Below the pieces are notes generated by a model that worked only from the letters and a program-made list of their open reading frames with translations, did not search any database and was not told where the DNA came from. Below, in pieces: positions 33,342 through 45,621 of a stretch of DNA of 64,000 nucleotides. Position numbers and translations under genes: made by a program. The stretch is taken from NCBI GenBank assembly GCA_905221605.1, contig CAJNDS010000035.1:185189-249188 (forward strand), written 5' to 3'. Every line of letters starts with the position of its first letter. The first letter of the stretch is position 1. Source of the stretch: Symbiodinium natans. Its lineage: Eukaryota; Sar; Dinophyceae; Suessiales; Symbiodiniaceae.

Positions 33342-35630
33342 ATGGCCGACAGCTCCAAGGAAGAGCTTACGCCGCAGCAGGTGCAGATGCTTCGACGATG
33401 TATGGCGTTTTTTTTGTGTTGCAGCCATGGAAATCTTTTCGGTTTCTCGTTTGCCCTGCGTAGGTACAGGCAACGTATCAGCAGATAGAGAAGGAATGCT
33501 CTGTCATGATTAACAAGGCACTTTTCCCAAGAACAGCTGCATGTGGCATGTGCGTTCAGCAGTCCCGAATGCAGATCGCAGAGCTGGAGCAAGAGCTTAA
33601 CGAGCATGCTTTGGTGATCAAGGTGCACCTGGAGGGAGTGGGGGCAATGGGGATGAAGGAAAAGAGGCTAGAGGGTTTACGGATGTTTGGGGTTTCTGTT
33701 GCCCTCAGGCAACAAATTAAACGTGTCTCCAAAGCGGAGCTTCCGTCCCTGGACCACTAAAACCATCTAAAACCTACTCTCTGCACATGGGCCTCCAGTC
33801 TATCGTGCACTGGTTCAGAAACTGTTGCCGATTCAAGTATGAGCCCCGAAACAGAATTGCTTTGCACCGTGGTCCCCCATCAGACGATTTCGTCCAGGTT
33901 AAGGGGACAAATTGTCAACACTTACCCTTCTCTAGTCACTCGAGAAATCCTATGCAGGCACGCGGGCAATTCTGGAAGTTTGACAAACGTTTTGGCGGGT
34001 ACTGGGCACCCTTGGGCACCCAGCAGGATGCATGGTCCAAAGTCAGGCTACGCAATGCTGCAGACTCTCTGCGCATAGATGAACCGTGAATGTCTTCACT
34101 TTGCCGATTTTCGGCATGACAAGAGGATCTAAATACTTGAAAATTAAGATACCCTGAACAAGGTTCTCAACCAGAAGACACCTCAGCAGATACGCTGAAC
34201 AGGGGGAAGCCTTCCCTTCCAACCTAACCTAATTCAACTAAAAGGTGATGCAAACTGGCTCAGAGGCCTTTGAGCAAGCGCTTCAATGCAAACTCGAAGC
34301 TTTGAGTGGGCTCATCTCGTATGCATATGACCATGCATCTCTGCTTTGCAGTGGCCTAAGGTGAGGAGGTCTGTTTCTGCTACATCTTCCTTTGCAAGCG
34401 GAAACTCGACAACCACGAAAGCAGCCTCAAAGCTCACACGGATCGCAGATACCGCACCGAATATCTGGATGCTTTGGCTGCGAGTCACCTCCACTGAGTC
34501 GAAATTAAAGAAGTCCTGAGTCGGAAATGCCCTGAACTCAAATCGAAAACAGAAAAGACCCCCCGCCCCCAAACTTTGAACCTTAATTTGCTTCTCGGGG
34601 GCCCTTCTTTGTGGGAATGTTGCCCGGGACAGCATGAGGAACGGAGCGCTAGTTGAGGTCCAAGGTATGGATGGGCCCATCGTTCGGGCCTTCAATAAAG
34701 CAAGGCCCGTGCTTTGTCCACCAACTACAGCCGCGATGCAGAGATCAAAGCCAACATGAGAAACGACTTTCTGGAGATTCGCAGAACCGCGAGTAGATCC
34801 CAAAGCACACGTGCAATGTACGTAAGCCATATGTAGGCTTGCCGGAAACAGGGGCCATGAGACAAAAACTGATGATCAGTTGAGGGTTTTGAGGGTTTGG
34901 GTTTGAGGGCTCAGATGGTTTTTCTGACTCATGCTGTCATGTTTCCTGATTCGTGCTGAGCATGAACCTTTCTGATTTCAAGAGTGGATGGATCAGTGAC
35001 CAGTGCACGAAGGCTTTTGACAAAGTGAACTCCACGAGGCGATGCTTTCGCATGGCTGGCGTCTCAGCGTGTGTCACATCGTTTCTTAGAGCCGTTGAAG
35101 CCATGCAAAGCTGGCCGGGCATGTGGGCTGTTAGGTCGGCGGTGTTCTGGTAGAGCGAACTGTCGCTGAGGCAGCAGCAACCATGTTTCAAGAGGGATGC
35201 GCCGCGAAGCATGTGTGGGTTTAAGCAGGTCAGACCAGCTGTCGAAGGAAACCTCGAGAAGATACAGCAGGCGCTGTCGGAGTCGCTCTTGATTCATGTT
35301 GGGGAGGTGTTTTCATATGTTGCTTGACCTTCAGGCTGTGAACCAGCTGCAGGAACAGTTGAAAAAGAAGACCGAGCAAAGGACGCGACATGCACTTAAC
35401 GGGAGGTCCTGTGAAATTCAGACTCCTGGAGCATGTGCATCTTTTGCATAGGCAGCTTGCACGGCGGCAGGACCCAGTTCATCCAGAAGTATAACTTGAA
35501 TCAGCAGAAGCAGGCCTTAAGTAGCGCGGCACGTTTCGACTCGTTCAGTTCCACACCTGTGCAGGCCGCGCCTGCACCGGCGTCTGAGGCTGATGCCACC
35601 AGCAAGGGTGGGGGAAGCGTTCTTGTTTGA
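33342..35630 (+). CDS. PFDN2: Prefoldin subunit 2, eight exons, complete
   Basis: Beta-class subunit of the hexameric prefoldin chaperone, which passes unfolded actin and tubulin to the cytosolic chaperonin CCT. Exons: 33342-33380, 33470-33517, 33575-33622, 35013-35054, 35135-35170, 35229-35270, 35335-35381 (or -35405) and 35471-35630. They encode in order MADSSKEELTPQQ, TYQQIEKECSVMINK, IAELEQELNEHALVIK, VNSTRRCFRM, VGGVLVERTVAE, VRPAVEGNLEKIQQ, AVNQLQEQLKKKTEQ and TQFIQKYNL. This is the full coiled coil / beta hairpin / coiled coil plan, with the family signature RxCFRMVGGVLVERTV. Every join keeps frame and family length, giving about 153 residues. Four introns use GC donors, and one may use GA. 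The tail is Ala/Ser/Pro-rich. Intron 3 is 1.39 kb; the others are 57 to 89 bp. Confidence 0.93.
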
Positions 35631-36115
35631 GCTGTATGTGAAAATGCCCGAACTCTAGGCCAATTGTCCTTATTCTCAGGATCTTTTCAGGAATCAGTCC
35701 ATGAGTTTTTGTGCTGTTTGCAGTTCAATATGTCGCGCTAGCTTGCTAGCATGCTTGGCATTGAGTCAATTTGAGTTGCAACCGCTGTCGATGGAGAAAA
35801 GACAATATAGATTCGGAGAACTCTGTGCACAGAGAGGCTGCTGTTGATTCCGCGGGTCGCATCATGTACCTCTCAGCACAGAGCCATTTGCAAGGTGTGA
35901 ATGCAGCCGCAGTCCACCACAGCAATGCAGCCGCAGTCCACCACAGCACAGGTACAACCATGCATCACGTGAAAGCTTAACCGTGCTGTCGCATTTTCGT
36001 GCGCAATACGTGCATGTATACATCATTTTCAAACATGACTTTCTAGGTCCAGGTCGTTTCAGCAACGCCCTCACCATGCAAAGTTGTAGCTGCTAAAGCG
36101 TGCGCTTCTTTGTAG
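35631..36115. other. Intergenic stretch with a 24-bp duplication
   Basis: Two tandem copies of a 24-bp unit (AATGCAGCCGCAGTCCACCA plus CAGC) lie at about 35900-35947. A pyrimidine-rich tract with TTTGTAG ends at 36115 and forms a good acceptor for the exon that follows. Confidence 0.5.
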
Positions 36116-37118
36116 ATGGAGCTGCAGCTCCAGTGGCTCGTGTTTTTTCCTGGCCGGCCTAGCAAGGCCGATTGGCGTCGCTTTGATGCCTCCGCGCGAA
36201 TTGCACGCGCAGCTCTTCAACGTAACAGTGCTTGCCACATATTGTTCGAAGACAGAATATGCATCAGCTTGAGCCCAGACTTCTTGGGTGGAGTGGGTGG
36301 AGTGTGGGATGGTACTGAAGCTCTCTACCAGACCTTGCTGAAAGAAATCGCCGATGGAAGGCCGGTGCCGCATGCAACTTTGATGCCAAAAAGTAATCTG
36401 GCTGATTTTCTTCGCGGCATGCTGCAACCAGTGGACGTTGTATTGGACTTTCGTGAAAATGGCGCAATGGTCCTTGGCCTCTACCAAGAGGGCCCTAGAC
36501 GGCCCCGCAATGCCTTGTGCATTATCGGGGGTGTCAAGGATATCCACGACGAAGAGACGAAAGTCTTGAAACAGACCTGCTTGGATTTGCGAAAGACCAG
36601 GCTTAAAGTCAGCCTCGGCTCACAAGCTGAGCTGACGTCGAAGTGCATGAAGGCAACTTGGTATCAGCAGAGCTGCAAGCAGAAGAAGCCGAAGCCCAGC
36701 GTACTTAAATCAGGTCATGTCTTCTGCCACAGTCTAGAGCCCAGAGCAGCCGGCAAGCTTCTTCAGGCTGTCGGCGAGCTGAACAAGGGTCCAACTTTCG
36801 CCAACGCCATCTCTCACTTTCTGTCATCCGAACCTGTCCGTCCACCGGCGAGGGCAGACTTCCGGCCCCGGTTGCATCTCATCGCTGCATGGTGGCAATA
36901 CGTAGCAGTGATGTTTCGTGTGGAGTCCTTTGCTACTTGCGTGACCTCCGCAGATGCCGTAGATACATGTCAGATACGCTTGATGTGATCTCGGAACTGA
37001 GGTGGTGCTTCCAGCCGCAACCTCTTTCCTCCAGTACTTTGAGCAGCCAGGAACTGCGACGATGGTTGTCGATGCTTTCGTGAACAGCCATGGTCGCTTG
37101 ACCTGGGGGTCAAGCTAA
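36116..37118 (+). CDS. Unassigned protein, long exon plus terminal exon
   Basis: A long island starts at ATG 36116, directly after CTTCTTTGTAG, and stays open to 36988. Coding texture is strong to about 36705: WLVFFPGRPSKADWRRFDAS, LSPDFLGGVGGVWDGTEALY, VDVVLDFRENGAMVLGLYQ and NALCIIGGVKDIHDEETKVL. A second island from an AG at 37001 encodes VVLPAATSFLQYFEQ, TATMVVDAFVNSHGRLTW and stops at TAA 37116-37118. This is a plausible last exon of the same gene, 1 kb in all. The ALCIIGGVKDI segment, a beta strand followed by a Gly-Gly turn, recalls the knot region of SPOUT-type RNA methyltransferases, but I cannot confirm this. The ATG may be internal, since it follows a splice acceptor. Confidence 0.5.
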
Positions 37119-37152
37119 GTTCCATTCGGCACTGAAGGCACGAGATTGTTGC

Positions 37153-38475
37153 ATGCCTGTTGGTGCGGTGAGAAATCTGAGGCGTCTACAGAAACATGTG
37201 GCCCCTCGGCTGCAAGATCGATCTGTTGAGATGCTGTGTCTCGTGCGTACGATCCAAGGCTCAGCTTCCTAACCGACAGAGGCCCAGTCGCAGTGAGCTG
37301 GGTTTCGTATCGTTTCGCACATTGCTTGCAGAATGTGCGGAGCCGTGGAGCCTTCGTCTGAGCCGCGAGTGCATCACTTCTGCTGTGGCTGTGGCAGGCG
37401 ACGCGCTGACCATCCAGTCACCTGGTACCAAGTGCTTGGCCGAAGCTGATGCCACAACATTCCTGAAGGACATGCCGTGCGCAGAACGCGAACGATCTAC
37501 CCGAGACATGCCATGACGTGCCTCTCATGTCTCAGCATCTTGAGCTCCTGTGTGGGAGAGTAAGATTCGAAGAAAGGTGTCTCAAGACACGGCCAGGAGA
37601 AATTGCGGCACTTCCAAAGTTCGAATCGAACGCTGGCGGCAGCTTGCCTGCAAAGACGCAAGTGCGAAGCCAATGCCTGCTTGAATGCCGTTGACAAGGC
37701 CCTTCTCAAAGACAGCAAGGATAGCCATGGAAGAGGCGGCCAGCGTGTTCTGGTGGCAGATGAGACGAGGCAGCATCTGTCTGCATCTGGTGCCTTAACA
37801 GGTTCCCTTGAGGTCCTAGAAAAAGGTTGAGTGTACGTGAGCGTCTTGCTTCCAATCAGCATGCATGATGCGTTTGTGCATAGAAAGTGCTGTGACACTG
37901 TGCAGGCCAGTGCTGCAGCAACGCATGGACAGAGCAGCAGGCCAACCACAGGTGGATGGGAACTGTCTTTGCATGCTCTACGACCAGTCTACGACTTTAT
38001 GAGCTCTACGTGTGTCCGGAGAGGTCGGCCTGCAATGAAACCATTTCCGCCAGGAACAGGTGGCTGTAGTTTTCGTGAACACAGAGATCGAGCGGGAAGC
38101 TGCGATCCAGGCATGCAGTGATGCAGGCCACAAGGGTCTGGACTCCTCACACCCACTATGCTTGGATTCAGCATGCAGTGATGCCCGGCAGGTGTGTGCT
38201 TCCACGCCTGCGCCAACGTGGGAGGTGTGGCGTCGGGCATGGCCTACGCTTCCAGCTCAGTCTGACAGCGCGAGTTTTTGAACCGCTGGCAGCTTTTATT
38301 GTCCGATGCGAGATTTTTTTTGTTGCTCTTTTGGATAAATTCTGAGGCCAATGTGCTCCACAGTGCAGGAGTGCTTGGGCCCTGCCTGGCAGCAGCTGTC
38401 CCCAGCCGCCATGCCGCCAATCGTGGGAGTGCAGCGAATCTTGCTTGCATGTTTTATGGTTTGAGTGCGGCATGA
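37153..38475 (+). CDS. Unassigned multi-exon gene candidate
   Basis: ATG at 37153 opens MPVGAVRNLRRLQKHVAPRL then QDRSVEMLCLVRTIQ, a basic N terminus like a mitochondrial or plastid leader. A GC donor (ATCCAAG-GCTCAG) near 37259 pairs with an acceptor (GCTTGCAG) at 37332, and the frame continues ECAEPWSLRLSRECITSAV. Further islands lie at about 37580-37820 (CLNAVDKALLKDSKDSHG), 38061-38111 (VAVVFVNTEIEREAAIQ, with a GC donor) and 38192-38253 (PAPTWEVWRRAW). No catalytic motif was recognised. The total extent and the joins beyond exon 2 are uncertain. Confidence 0.35.
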
Positions 38476-41400
38476 AAGAAAGCAGCGGGCACCTGTGATG
38501 TCAGAAGCACCATTGCATTCGCATGCCCTTTTTTCAGAACAAGATCGTATCAATGCTGTGCCCATCGGTGCCCTTGTCTGGCACTTTGTTTCTGCCTCGC
38601 TGCTGCTAGCCCTTTGTTTCATTCCCTGCCTTTCGCTTGACCATTAACGCATTGACCTTACAAGGTTTGTTGCTCTTTGCTGTATTCCCTCCGCCTTTTT
38701 GTTTCTTGTTTCTTGCATTTAGCATTCACCTCCTTTTCTGATGTTGTGTGGGTTGTGCTACTTCCCATCGCGCAACCGGAGTTCTTGTTTTCCAAGCGCT
38801 TCTTCCCTGGACTTATCCAGCCTGTGATCTTAAGGGGTATGCTTGCAAGTTGTGTCAGAAAACCCAAGTCGATCACTTTCGCTGAGGAAGCCTTCGCAAG
38901 CTGCGTGCCCCAGTGTCAGCCACGAGCTTATCTTGTGTGGAAATGCAGCGCAGGCGGATGCGGCTGCATTTTGATGCCAGGGAAATGTTTGAGAAAGTTT
39001 GCATTTTCGGATCCCCTCAGCACTCCAAAGCTCCTCAATGCCCAGGGTGCAGGGTGACTATGACTATAGGTGACTGCTGAACGGAGAGCATGTTCCATGC
39101 GACGGGATCCCCCCTAGGTCGCAACTCCCGTCTGCCAGCGGATATGCGACCGAAAGGCCAGGTGTAGCAAGCCATGCAAGCCACATCACAGTCAGCTGTC
39201 TTTAGGTCTTGACGGGTCTTGACGGGTGTTGACGGGTGTTGAGGTGTGGACGGGTGTTGGATGAGCAGGCAGCGGCAAACTGGCACCGTGGGCTGCGGGG
39301 GCTGCAGCCGCGAATGCCGCGGCACCGACGGTGTGGCAACTGCCCTCGTCTTGCCAAGAAGAGGCCCTGAACTGAACGTAGCAGAATGTGAGCTGCTGCT
39401 AAGCCGTCGCAGCAACCGTAACTTTGCAGAACCTCACTGCGCAGCTGGGCTTTGCAATCCGAGCACCACTCTCAACCATCTCCGCGCTCTGCCAATCCGC
39501 AGGCGTCGTCGAGCAGTGCCAAGAGCGAGACGCGCTCACAAGTCTGTGACATGCCCGCATAGCTTGCACCTCAAGGGAGTTGAGGACACAACTTCCCCAT
39601 GACGAGGATGGTTTAACAAAAGCTTTACATGCAAGAGCCATTTGCCGACTGACAGTGAATGAGCAGGTGTGACTGGGACATGTAGAGAACGTGCTTAAGG
39701 GCAACATCTCACATGATGGTCGCTGGCCAGGCGGTTCGGCCCATCTAGAATCTAGAAAAAAGGACGCCGCAACAGCTACAGCGAGAGGCACTTTGCAAGC
39801 AGATGGCAACCCGTGCCAGTGCAGCTTTGCCAGCAGAACGGCTGCGTCACTCCTGAGTTGGGCACCGCCGCAGCCTACAACTTCTTCGGAACCAGCCCGC
39901 CAGAAACTTGCCCGACGCATGTTTTACCCTGCGCGGTCCGACTCAGCAAAAAGGCACTGCTTATTCTGGCCAGCCGGGCATCACTGTGTAAGTGATGTGC
40001 ATGCCTATGCATGCCTAATGGGCCTTCTCCTAATGGGCCTTCTGAGCCCCAGGTGGGGCTGCGTACCCTATAAAAGAAGTTTTTGCAGTTTTACAAGTTT
40101 CAGGGGTTATTGACCTCCTGCAGGCTTCCTGGAAGGCTTCAAGAGGCGCCACATGCACGACGAACACAACAGACAAAAACCCACACAACCGACAACCGGC
40201 GGGCGAAATCGAGGGCACTGCAAGGCCGCTGTAATCTGCGAGCAGATGTTTTTCGAATTGTGATCTTACTAGTGCTCTGGACTTGAAGGCGACGCCCTAC
40301 CGACGCCTACCACTGATCCTGGCAACACCGTGCTCAGCACAGAAAACGGAGCAGAGCATCTCGATCCCAGTGATGCGGCCGCTTCCAGTGCGGAACCTGA
40401 GCCGGAGAAGCCAGAGCTGCTTGCTGCACATTGTGGCTTTTCTTTTGAGGTTAGCTTCAAGGGAAATTTCGAGTGTTGGCGATGGAAAAGTCAACCAAGG
40501 AGTTCACAGCCATCGGATTGACCAGATTCAGTGTTTCACATATCTTCTTAGACGAGATCGTCATGGCCCATCATGGCATCCAGGTTTGGGAGCCTGCTAG
40601 GCAAGTTGCCTGAAGTCTGGCTCTCCCTCCAGCGGTGCGCTTTGAAGAAGCACTTCCCAACGTGCAACACAAATGGTGCTTCTTTCGCAGAAAGCGTCAC
40701 GAGAAACTGCCGTCCATGGACATGGCATTCAGCTCGAGAGCATTGGCACCAGATGTCCACATCAACATCGTCCTCGCGCAGGGATGCCTCGTGCCTGTGC
40801 AAAGCAGCACGGTTCGAATGGCAGAAAAGTCTGAGAAGAGTTGGAAGCAGTGGAAGCAGTGCGGGGTGCTCTGAGGGATGCACTGCGGGAGCAAGTGTCA
40901 TGCATTTTCAAGGGTTGCAGGCATTTGAAGGCAGTGTGGAAAGATCTGCCCGATTTGGCCCAAGGAGCGTGCAGGCATTTGCATTTGCACCCTGCAGGAT
41001 TCATGAACTCCTGACATCATAGACATGTTGTAAGAGAACACCCCACGTTAGATTAATTTGAATTGTTGCTGGTCTGCCGGGGTCTTCCTGGACTGCCGAT
41101 GGTTGATGCCTCAATGTTCAAGATGCCAGACAGTGATACTGGCAGTTCCAATACTACGACGATGACAACGGCATTAAGGTTCAATAAGGTAACGAGACGT
41201 AGCACACGTAGCACAGCCCAGGCGAAGCACAGCTCCGTCATCCGGCCAGAGGCACGACCCTCCTCAGCAGTCCTCAGCCCTCGCCTGTTTCCTGCTATCC
41301 TGTTTGGCGTTCCGGAATTGCAGGGCCTCCAGGGGCCGGTCTGGGCTTTGTTGAAGTTGCTGGCTGAGTTGTTGATCTTCAGACTGCAGGCCAGTCGACC

Positions 41401-42519
41401 ATACCCCGTCCTTGTCGGCACAGAGCGCAAGGAGACGTGAAGCTGTGCAAGAAGTGGATAGAAGTGGTATACGAAGTCAACTCTTGACGCGCCCAAAGGT
41501 CCTTCCACGTGAAGGGCACTCGGCATGTCCGCTAATGCTGCCGTAGACACACAAGATTCGGCGTTGACTCTTTTGTCAAGTCATCGCAGGACATGGTTGC
41601 TGTGTCACCTCTGCTGCGCCCTCAAGCTCACCAAATCTCTTCCAAACAGTCAGACATATTCAGACTATCCAGACTGCCCAGCGTGCATCAGAGTGGGCGG
41701 TTCAGCTGAAGCCCCTTGCATGCTGTTGAGGAATGTGAGGAAACAGCCAGCACGAGGCCGCCGCAGGATCCCCAAGTGTGCTGCTGTCTTGTCGCATGCT
41801 GTTGTCTTGCTTCTGCAATTTATGCAGTTTCTCTCCAAGGCTCGGACTTAAAGGAGGCTTCGGAGTTCTGCCAGAAGCATTCCGTGGATCCAGCCTAGAG
41901 CCCAATCGCTCTTGCCTTGTGAGCACGCGGAGTTTGCATGGCTCTGCGCAATATCGATTGCACTTTGCAAACTTTTGCAAGGCGAGCGGAAGGTTGAGGC
42001 GCCGTGACGAGACGGGAGGAGGTGGTTTCGTGGTTTCGGCACGATGGTGGCTTTCGAAGACTGCTCGGGTATCCCCTTGGCGTGCCAGATTCTGCCCCAA
42101 AGAGGGAGATCGCTGATGAACCCGTTGTGTCTGCCTCAGCTTGCTCAGCACGGACAATGGGGGGAAGCAGAGTCGAGTGTTGAGTCTTGAGAGTGTATTG
42201 GGGGGTGTGGCCCACTAGTGTGAGGTTCCAAAGCATGACGAAGACGAATTAGACGAGGAGACGAGGCGATTTCTTTGGCCAAGTTGTTGTAGGTTTTTGA
42301 TGGTTTTTGCAATTCCGCACTTTATTCAGGCAGTGGATATCTATGCTCATGGACTGGCCGGGTGCCGAGTCTACCGCTGCCAACTGCTTTCCGTCTCGGT
42401 GCTTGCGCCTTGCGCATGCTACACTACTGTCCACGAAGGGAAGCAGGGGTGATAGTATTTGCCGGATGGTTTCGAGACGTAGTCTCTTCGGAATACGCTG
42501 TGTTCCACTAGTTTAGCCC
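38476..42519. other. Unassigned region with isolated coding islands
   Basis: Islands with coding texture include about 38950-39060 (FEKVCIFGSPQHSKAPQC), 39429-39501 (QNLTAQLGFAIRAPLSTISA), 40630-40735 (RFEEALPNVQHKWCFFRRKR), 41100-41190 (MVDASMFKMPDSDTGSS) and 41334-41391 (VWALLKLLAELLIFRLQ). All are on the + strand. They probably belong to one or more genes with many small exons, but nothing identifies them. A loose 11-bp repeat (GTCTTGACGGG) sits at 39207-39260. Confidence 0.3.
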
Positions 42520-42627
42520 ATGGTACGGTTTCCGCCAAGGAGTGAACTTGATGATGACTTCCCCTTGCCAATCCAGCCTGTGGGTCTGACTGGCAAGTGG
42601 GTGGCCAAGAGACTGTGTCAGGAGTAG
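42520..42627 (+). CDS. Candidate exon, unknown protein
   Basis: Following GTTTAG, the frame reads MVRFPPRSELDDDFPLPIQP then VGLTGKWVAKRLCQE before TAG. The composition is well-ordered and acidic/Pro-rich, and quite unlike its flanks. It may end at GT within GGCAAGTGG|GTGGCC. Function unknown. Confidence 0.3.
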   Translation: MVRFPPRSELDDDFPLPIQPVGLTGKWVAKRLCQE

Positions 42628-45068
42628 GGGTTTTTGCTATGTTTTGTTGTTTAGGTTGCGGTGACCTCATTCCCGACTTATGGCCTACTCGAGTCATTCC
42701 AGTCACCGCCTTCAACTGCCCAAAGCCTTTTTGGAACTCGTATCTAGGACCTCTCTGGCTTCTGGAAAAAGGGAGGGATAGTAAAGGAGCTTTCTTCAAG
42801 TCTCAAGCCGAGGTCCTTGGTTGCTGTGGAAGAGGCCCGAGGCCGCGAGAGGGTGACTCATGGTGACCCTCCGCTCTCTGGTGGCTCTCTCTGGTGGCTC
42901 TCTCTGGTGGCTCTTTCAGGGGGGAAGGCTTGTTTCGCTTTTTCTGCTCGTCGCCATGGGCATGTTGCGGAAGTGCAGGGTCTGCTTGTTGATTCTCGGA
43001 GATTCGGAGATGATGCAGCTGGGTGTCTCTGGTGTCTCTGGTTGTGCGCTTCTTGCAAGGAGGCCAGCGGAAGGACACGCAGGATCACATGCCAATGTAT
43101 TTCAGCAATGATACGCTTCTCTTCTGTGCCTTGGATGCAGGCAGAGGGCTGATTCTTCCAAGCTTGGGGTTGGATTGTGGTGGGCCAGCTCTGCAACACC
43201 TTGGATGCAAACCCTTGGGACGACAAGTAGCGATGGTGCTCTTGCTGACTCTTGCTCTATGTGCAACACCTCAATCTCTTGAGCAGGTTATGATGCCCCT
43301 GACCTCACTTATGACGAGCACTTCAGCAGGCCACATCGCACGTGCAACGGAACTGGTTCTGTCCTCGTGTCGAAACCAATTCATCCTGCACCCCCGCATG
43401 TACAAGCCAAACACCGTGAACCTCACTCAGCTAAAGACATAAAATTCAAACCCTTAGTCCTCCTGGAGCCTGCTTGCAATCACTTCTTCTTTGGAGTTTT
43501 AGGGTTTGCTTTAGAGGCTTACAATTCCCGTTGGCTGCGCGCTCCCTTGGGCTTTCGGTCTGGAATGTGTGCTACGTTACCTATATAGCCGGACCCTTTT
43601 TGCAGCACAAGCGTCGCTGTAGCGACCCGATTTTTTGAAGGAAAGATGGCAAACAAACCCTCGACATCAAGGGGCATCAGGCTGGCAAGCTTTTTAGCCT
43701 CCCAACCCCATGCAAAACAAACATCTTTGGGCCTCTCCAGTGTCCAATGTTCAAGCTCACGAAGCTCACTGTCACCCTTGCTCAGCCACCCATAGACCAC
43801 CCATCCACCCACCCGTCGCCCTGAGTGGTCGACCGCTCTCTCCCCATCGCTCCGGCATAATCGCTTAATAAGATGTCGACCCGCCGGTGACTCGATCTCG
43901 CTCTCACTGTTGCCCTTCATCACCCACCCCGCCTATAGACTCCCGGATCTCGTTTTTTTGGAGAATGAAAGAAACGAGAGCTGAACTTCAGAAAGGGTGC
44001 AGGAAGTTTCTTTGGGGGAGCCCGTACGGTGCCAGCAGATCAGTCCGAACGTGAGGGAATATTGGAGTTTTGTTACTGGAAAGACCCCACAGGGTGGTTC
44101 CTGAGCCCTGGCGATTCCAGTTCTGGGCAAGAGGCCGGGTGTGCAAAAGTCCGCTTGCCACATGTTGACACGTTGACCACGAGAAGCATGGCAGGCAAAG
44201 ACTCCTCAATTGCCGTTCGTGGGCTTCATGACCACCCCGTCTTCAGTTGCGCTCTTGTGTACAGTGCGAAGGAGCCTTCCAGGACTGCGAGTGCCTGCAC
44301 AACAGCTCTTTTCTTGTCTAGGTCGTCGTCTGGCAGATGACGTGTGCCGATGTTGCTTCACGGCTGGGCTACTGGTGTTGGTGATGGGGGTGGGAGTGGG
44401 GGGAGGGGGGGGGTGCTTGCGTTTGGGTTGGTGGTGCTCGTGGTGCTATGCTGACTGTAGCTGCTGCTGCTGATGTTGCTGGTGGAGCTCATGGTGGCAT
44501 GGCGCGTCGGTGTGGTGGCGGCGGTGTCGCTGATGGCTACGTGCGATGGTGGTCGTGATCGGTGATCGTGGTCGTCCTTCTTGTCGCTATTGTCGTCATG
44601 GTGACTGCTTTTGTTGGTATAGTGCCGCTTCTGCATCTGATGTTTCTGCTGATTTTGCTCTGGACCTTATTCAGGAAGTGCACACAATGGATGCGACATC
44701 ACTACGACCTCGAAGGCAGGGCGAGATTCCCTAAGATTCACACATGGATCAGTTGCAATTTGCAGCAGGCTTCAACAACCCAGATGCTGAGTACATTGTG
44801 ACTCATTCCATGGACACTACGGTGATCTGGCGACTTGACCACTTGTGGGAGGCCAGTTGCAGGGGAAGAAACGCGCTCTTTTGGTAAATATCCTCTACTG
44901 AGGCTGAGCCCCCTCCTGTGATGCTCTCCAGGTTGCGGAAGAAGCTGCCCTGGGCAACAAACAGGAAGCGGAGCCTGTGCGCACACTCTTTTGCCCATAC
45001 CTTCCGCAGATCTACGAGGTTTTCTTCACTGGAGCCATACAGCGGGCTTTGTTTTTTTCCAAGTGCAG
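42628..45068. other. Mostly unassigned
   Basis: There is an 11-bp-like repeat (TCTCTGGTGGC)n at 42877-42916. A G-rich run lies near 44380-44412 (GGGGGTGGGAGTGGGGGGAG). An island at about 44748-44860 (QFAAGFNNPDAEYIVTHSMD then TTVIWRLDHLWE) is likely the upstream exon of the gene at 45.1 kb. Confidence 0.35.
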
Positions 45069-45621
45069 GACCCTTCGAAGAAGCTTGAGATCAGTCAGAC
45101 CAAAGAAAGCCCATCGCTGCTCTCAGAGAGTAGTGCGGAGCTGTGGCTGAAGACCTTGGAAGGCCTTCACACATCTTCCAAGCCAAATATTCAATCTTAT
45201 ACGATTTATGATGGTTTGTACGATGTTAGGTTGTTCCTGCCAGATTTGCTTGTTGATTCGCTGTAGAACTCTATCGGTGTTTTCATGCTACAGTAAGCAG
45301 CGTCGTCTCGCAGGCATGTATCCTGTGCAGCGTGACAAGCTTGCTGGCTGCTTCGCCATTGTGGGCGAGTACCTGCCTGGACAGGGCTGTCGTAAGGGAA
45401 ATGCGGTATGTTGTTTGTGGCACACCTGGAAGCATCATCTGCAGGCAGCAAGATTTCATAAAGATATGTTTCCCCAGACCTACCAGCCAGTTATCCTGTA
45501 CCATCCCAAAAAGACGGGGTGGACGATAAGGACACCGAAGGAGAAATGTAATGACTCAGAAGATTCGATGAACGATGGCTGTCAACCGCCGGTCGCAGTT
45601 AGAAGAGACGACGAGACATGA
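45069..45621 (+). CDS. Unassigned protein, last three exons
   Basis: Exons 45069-45213, 45314-45405 and 45445-45621 join in frame through two canonical GT-AG introns. They encode DPSKKLEISQTKESPSLLSE, ELWLKTLEGLHTSSKPNIQS, YTIYDG joined to MYPVQRDKLAGCFAIVGEYL and PGQGCRKGNA. The last exon adds FHKDMFPQTYQPVILYHPKK, TGWTIRTPKEKC and an acidic tail to TGA. The pattern of a small-loop beta unit (IVGEYLPG...NGxx...VILYH...GWTI) resembles repeated beta-strand domains common in dinoflagellate proteins, but I cannot name a family. Upstream exons, perhaps including 44.75-44.86 kb, are not settled. This is the best-supported of the unassigned genes here, because both introns keep phase. Confidence 0.55.

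Noticed and set aside
42960-43020. Ankyrin-like RRHGHVAEVQGLLVDS
   Set aside because: A single GH.AEV-like hit without the TPLH half or neighbouring repeats; not enough to call.
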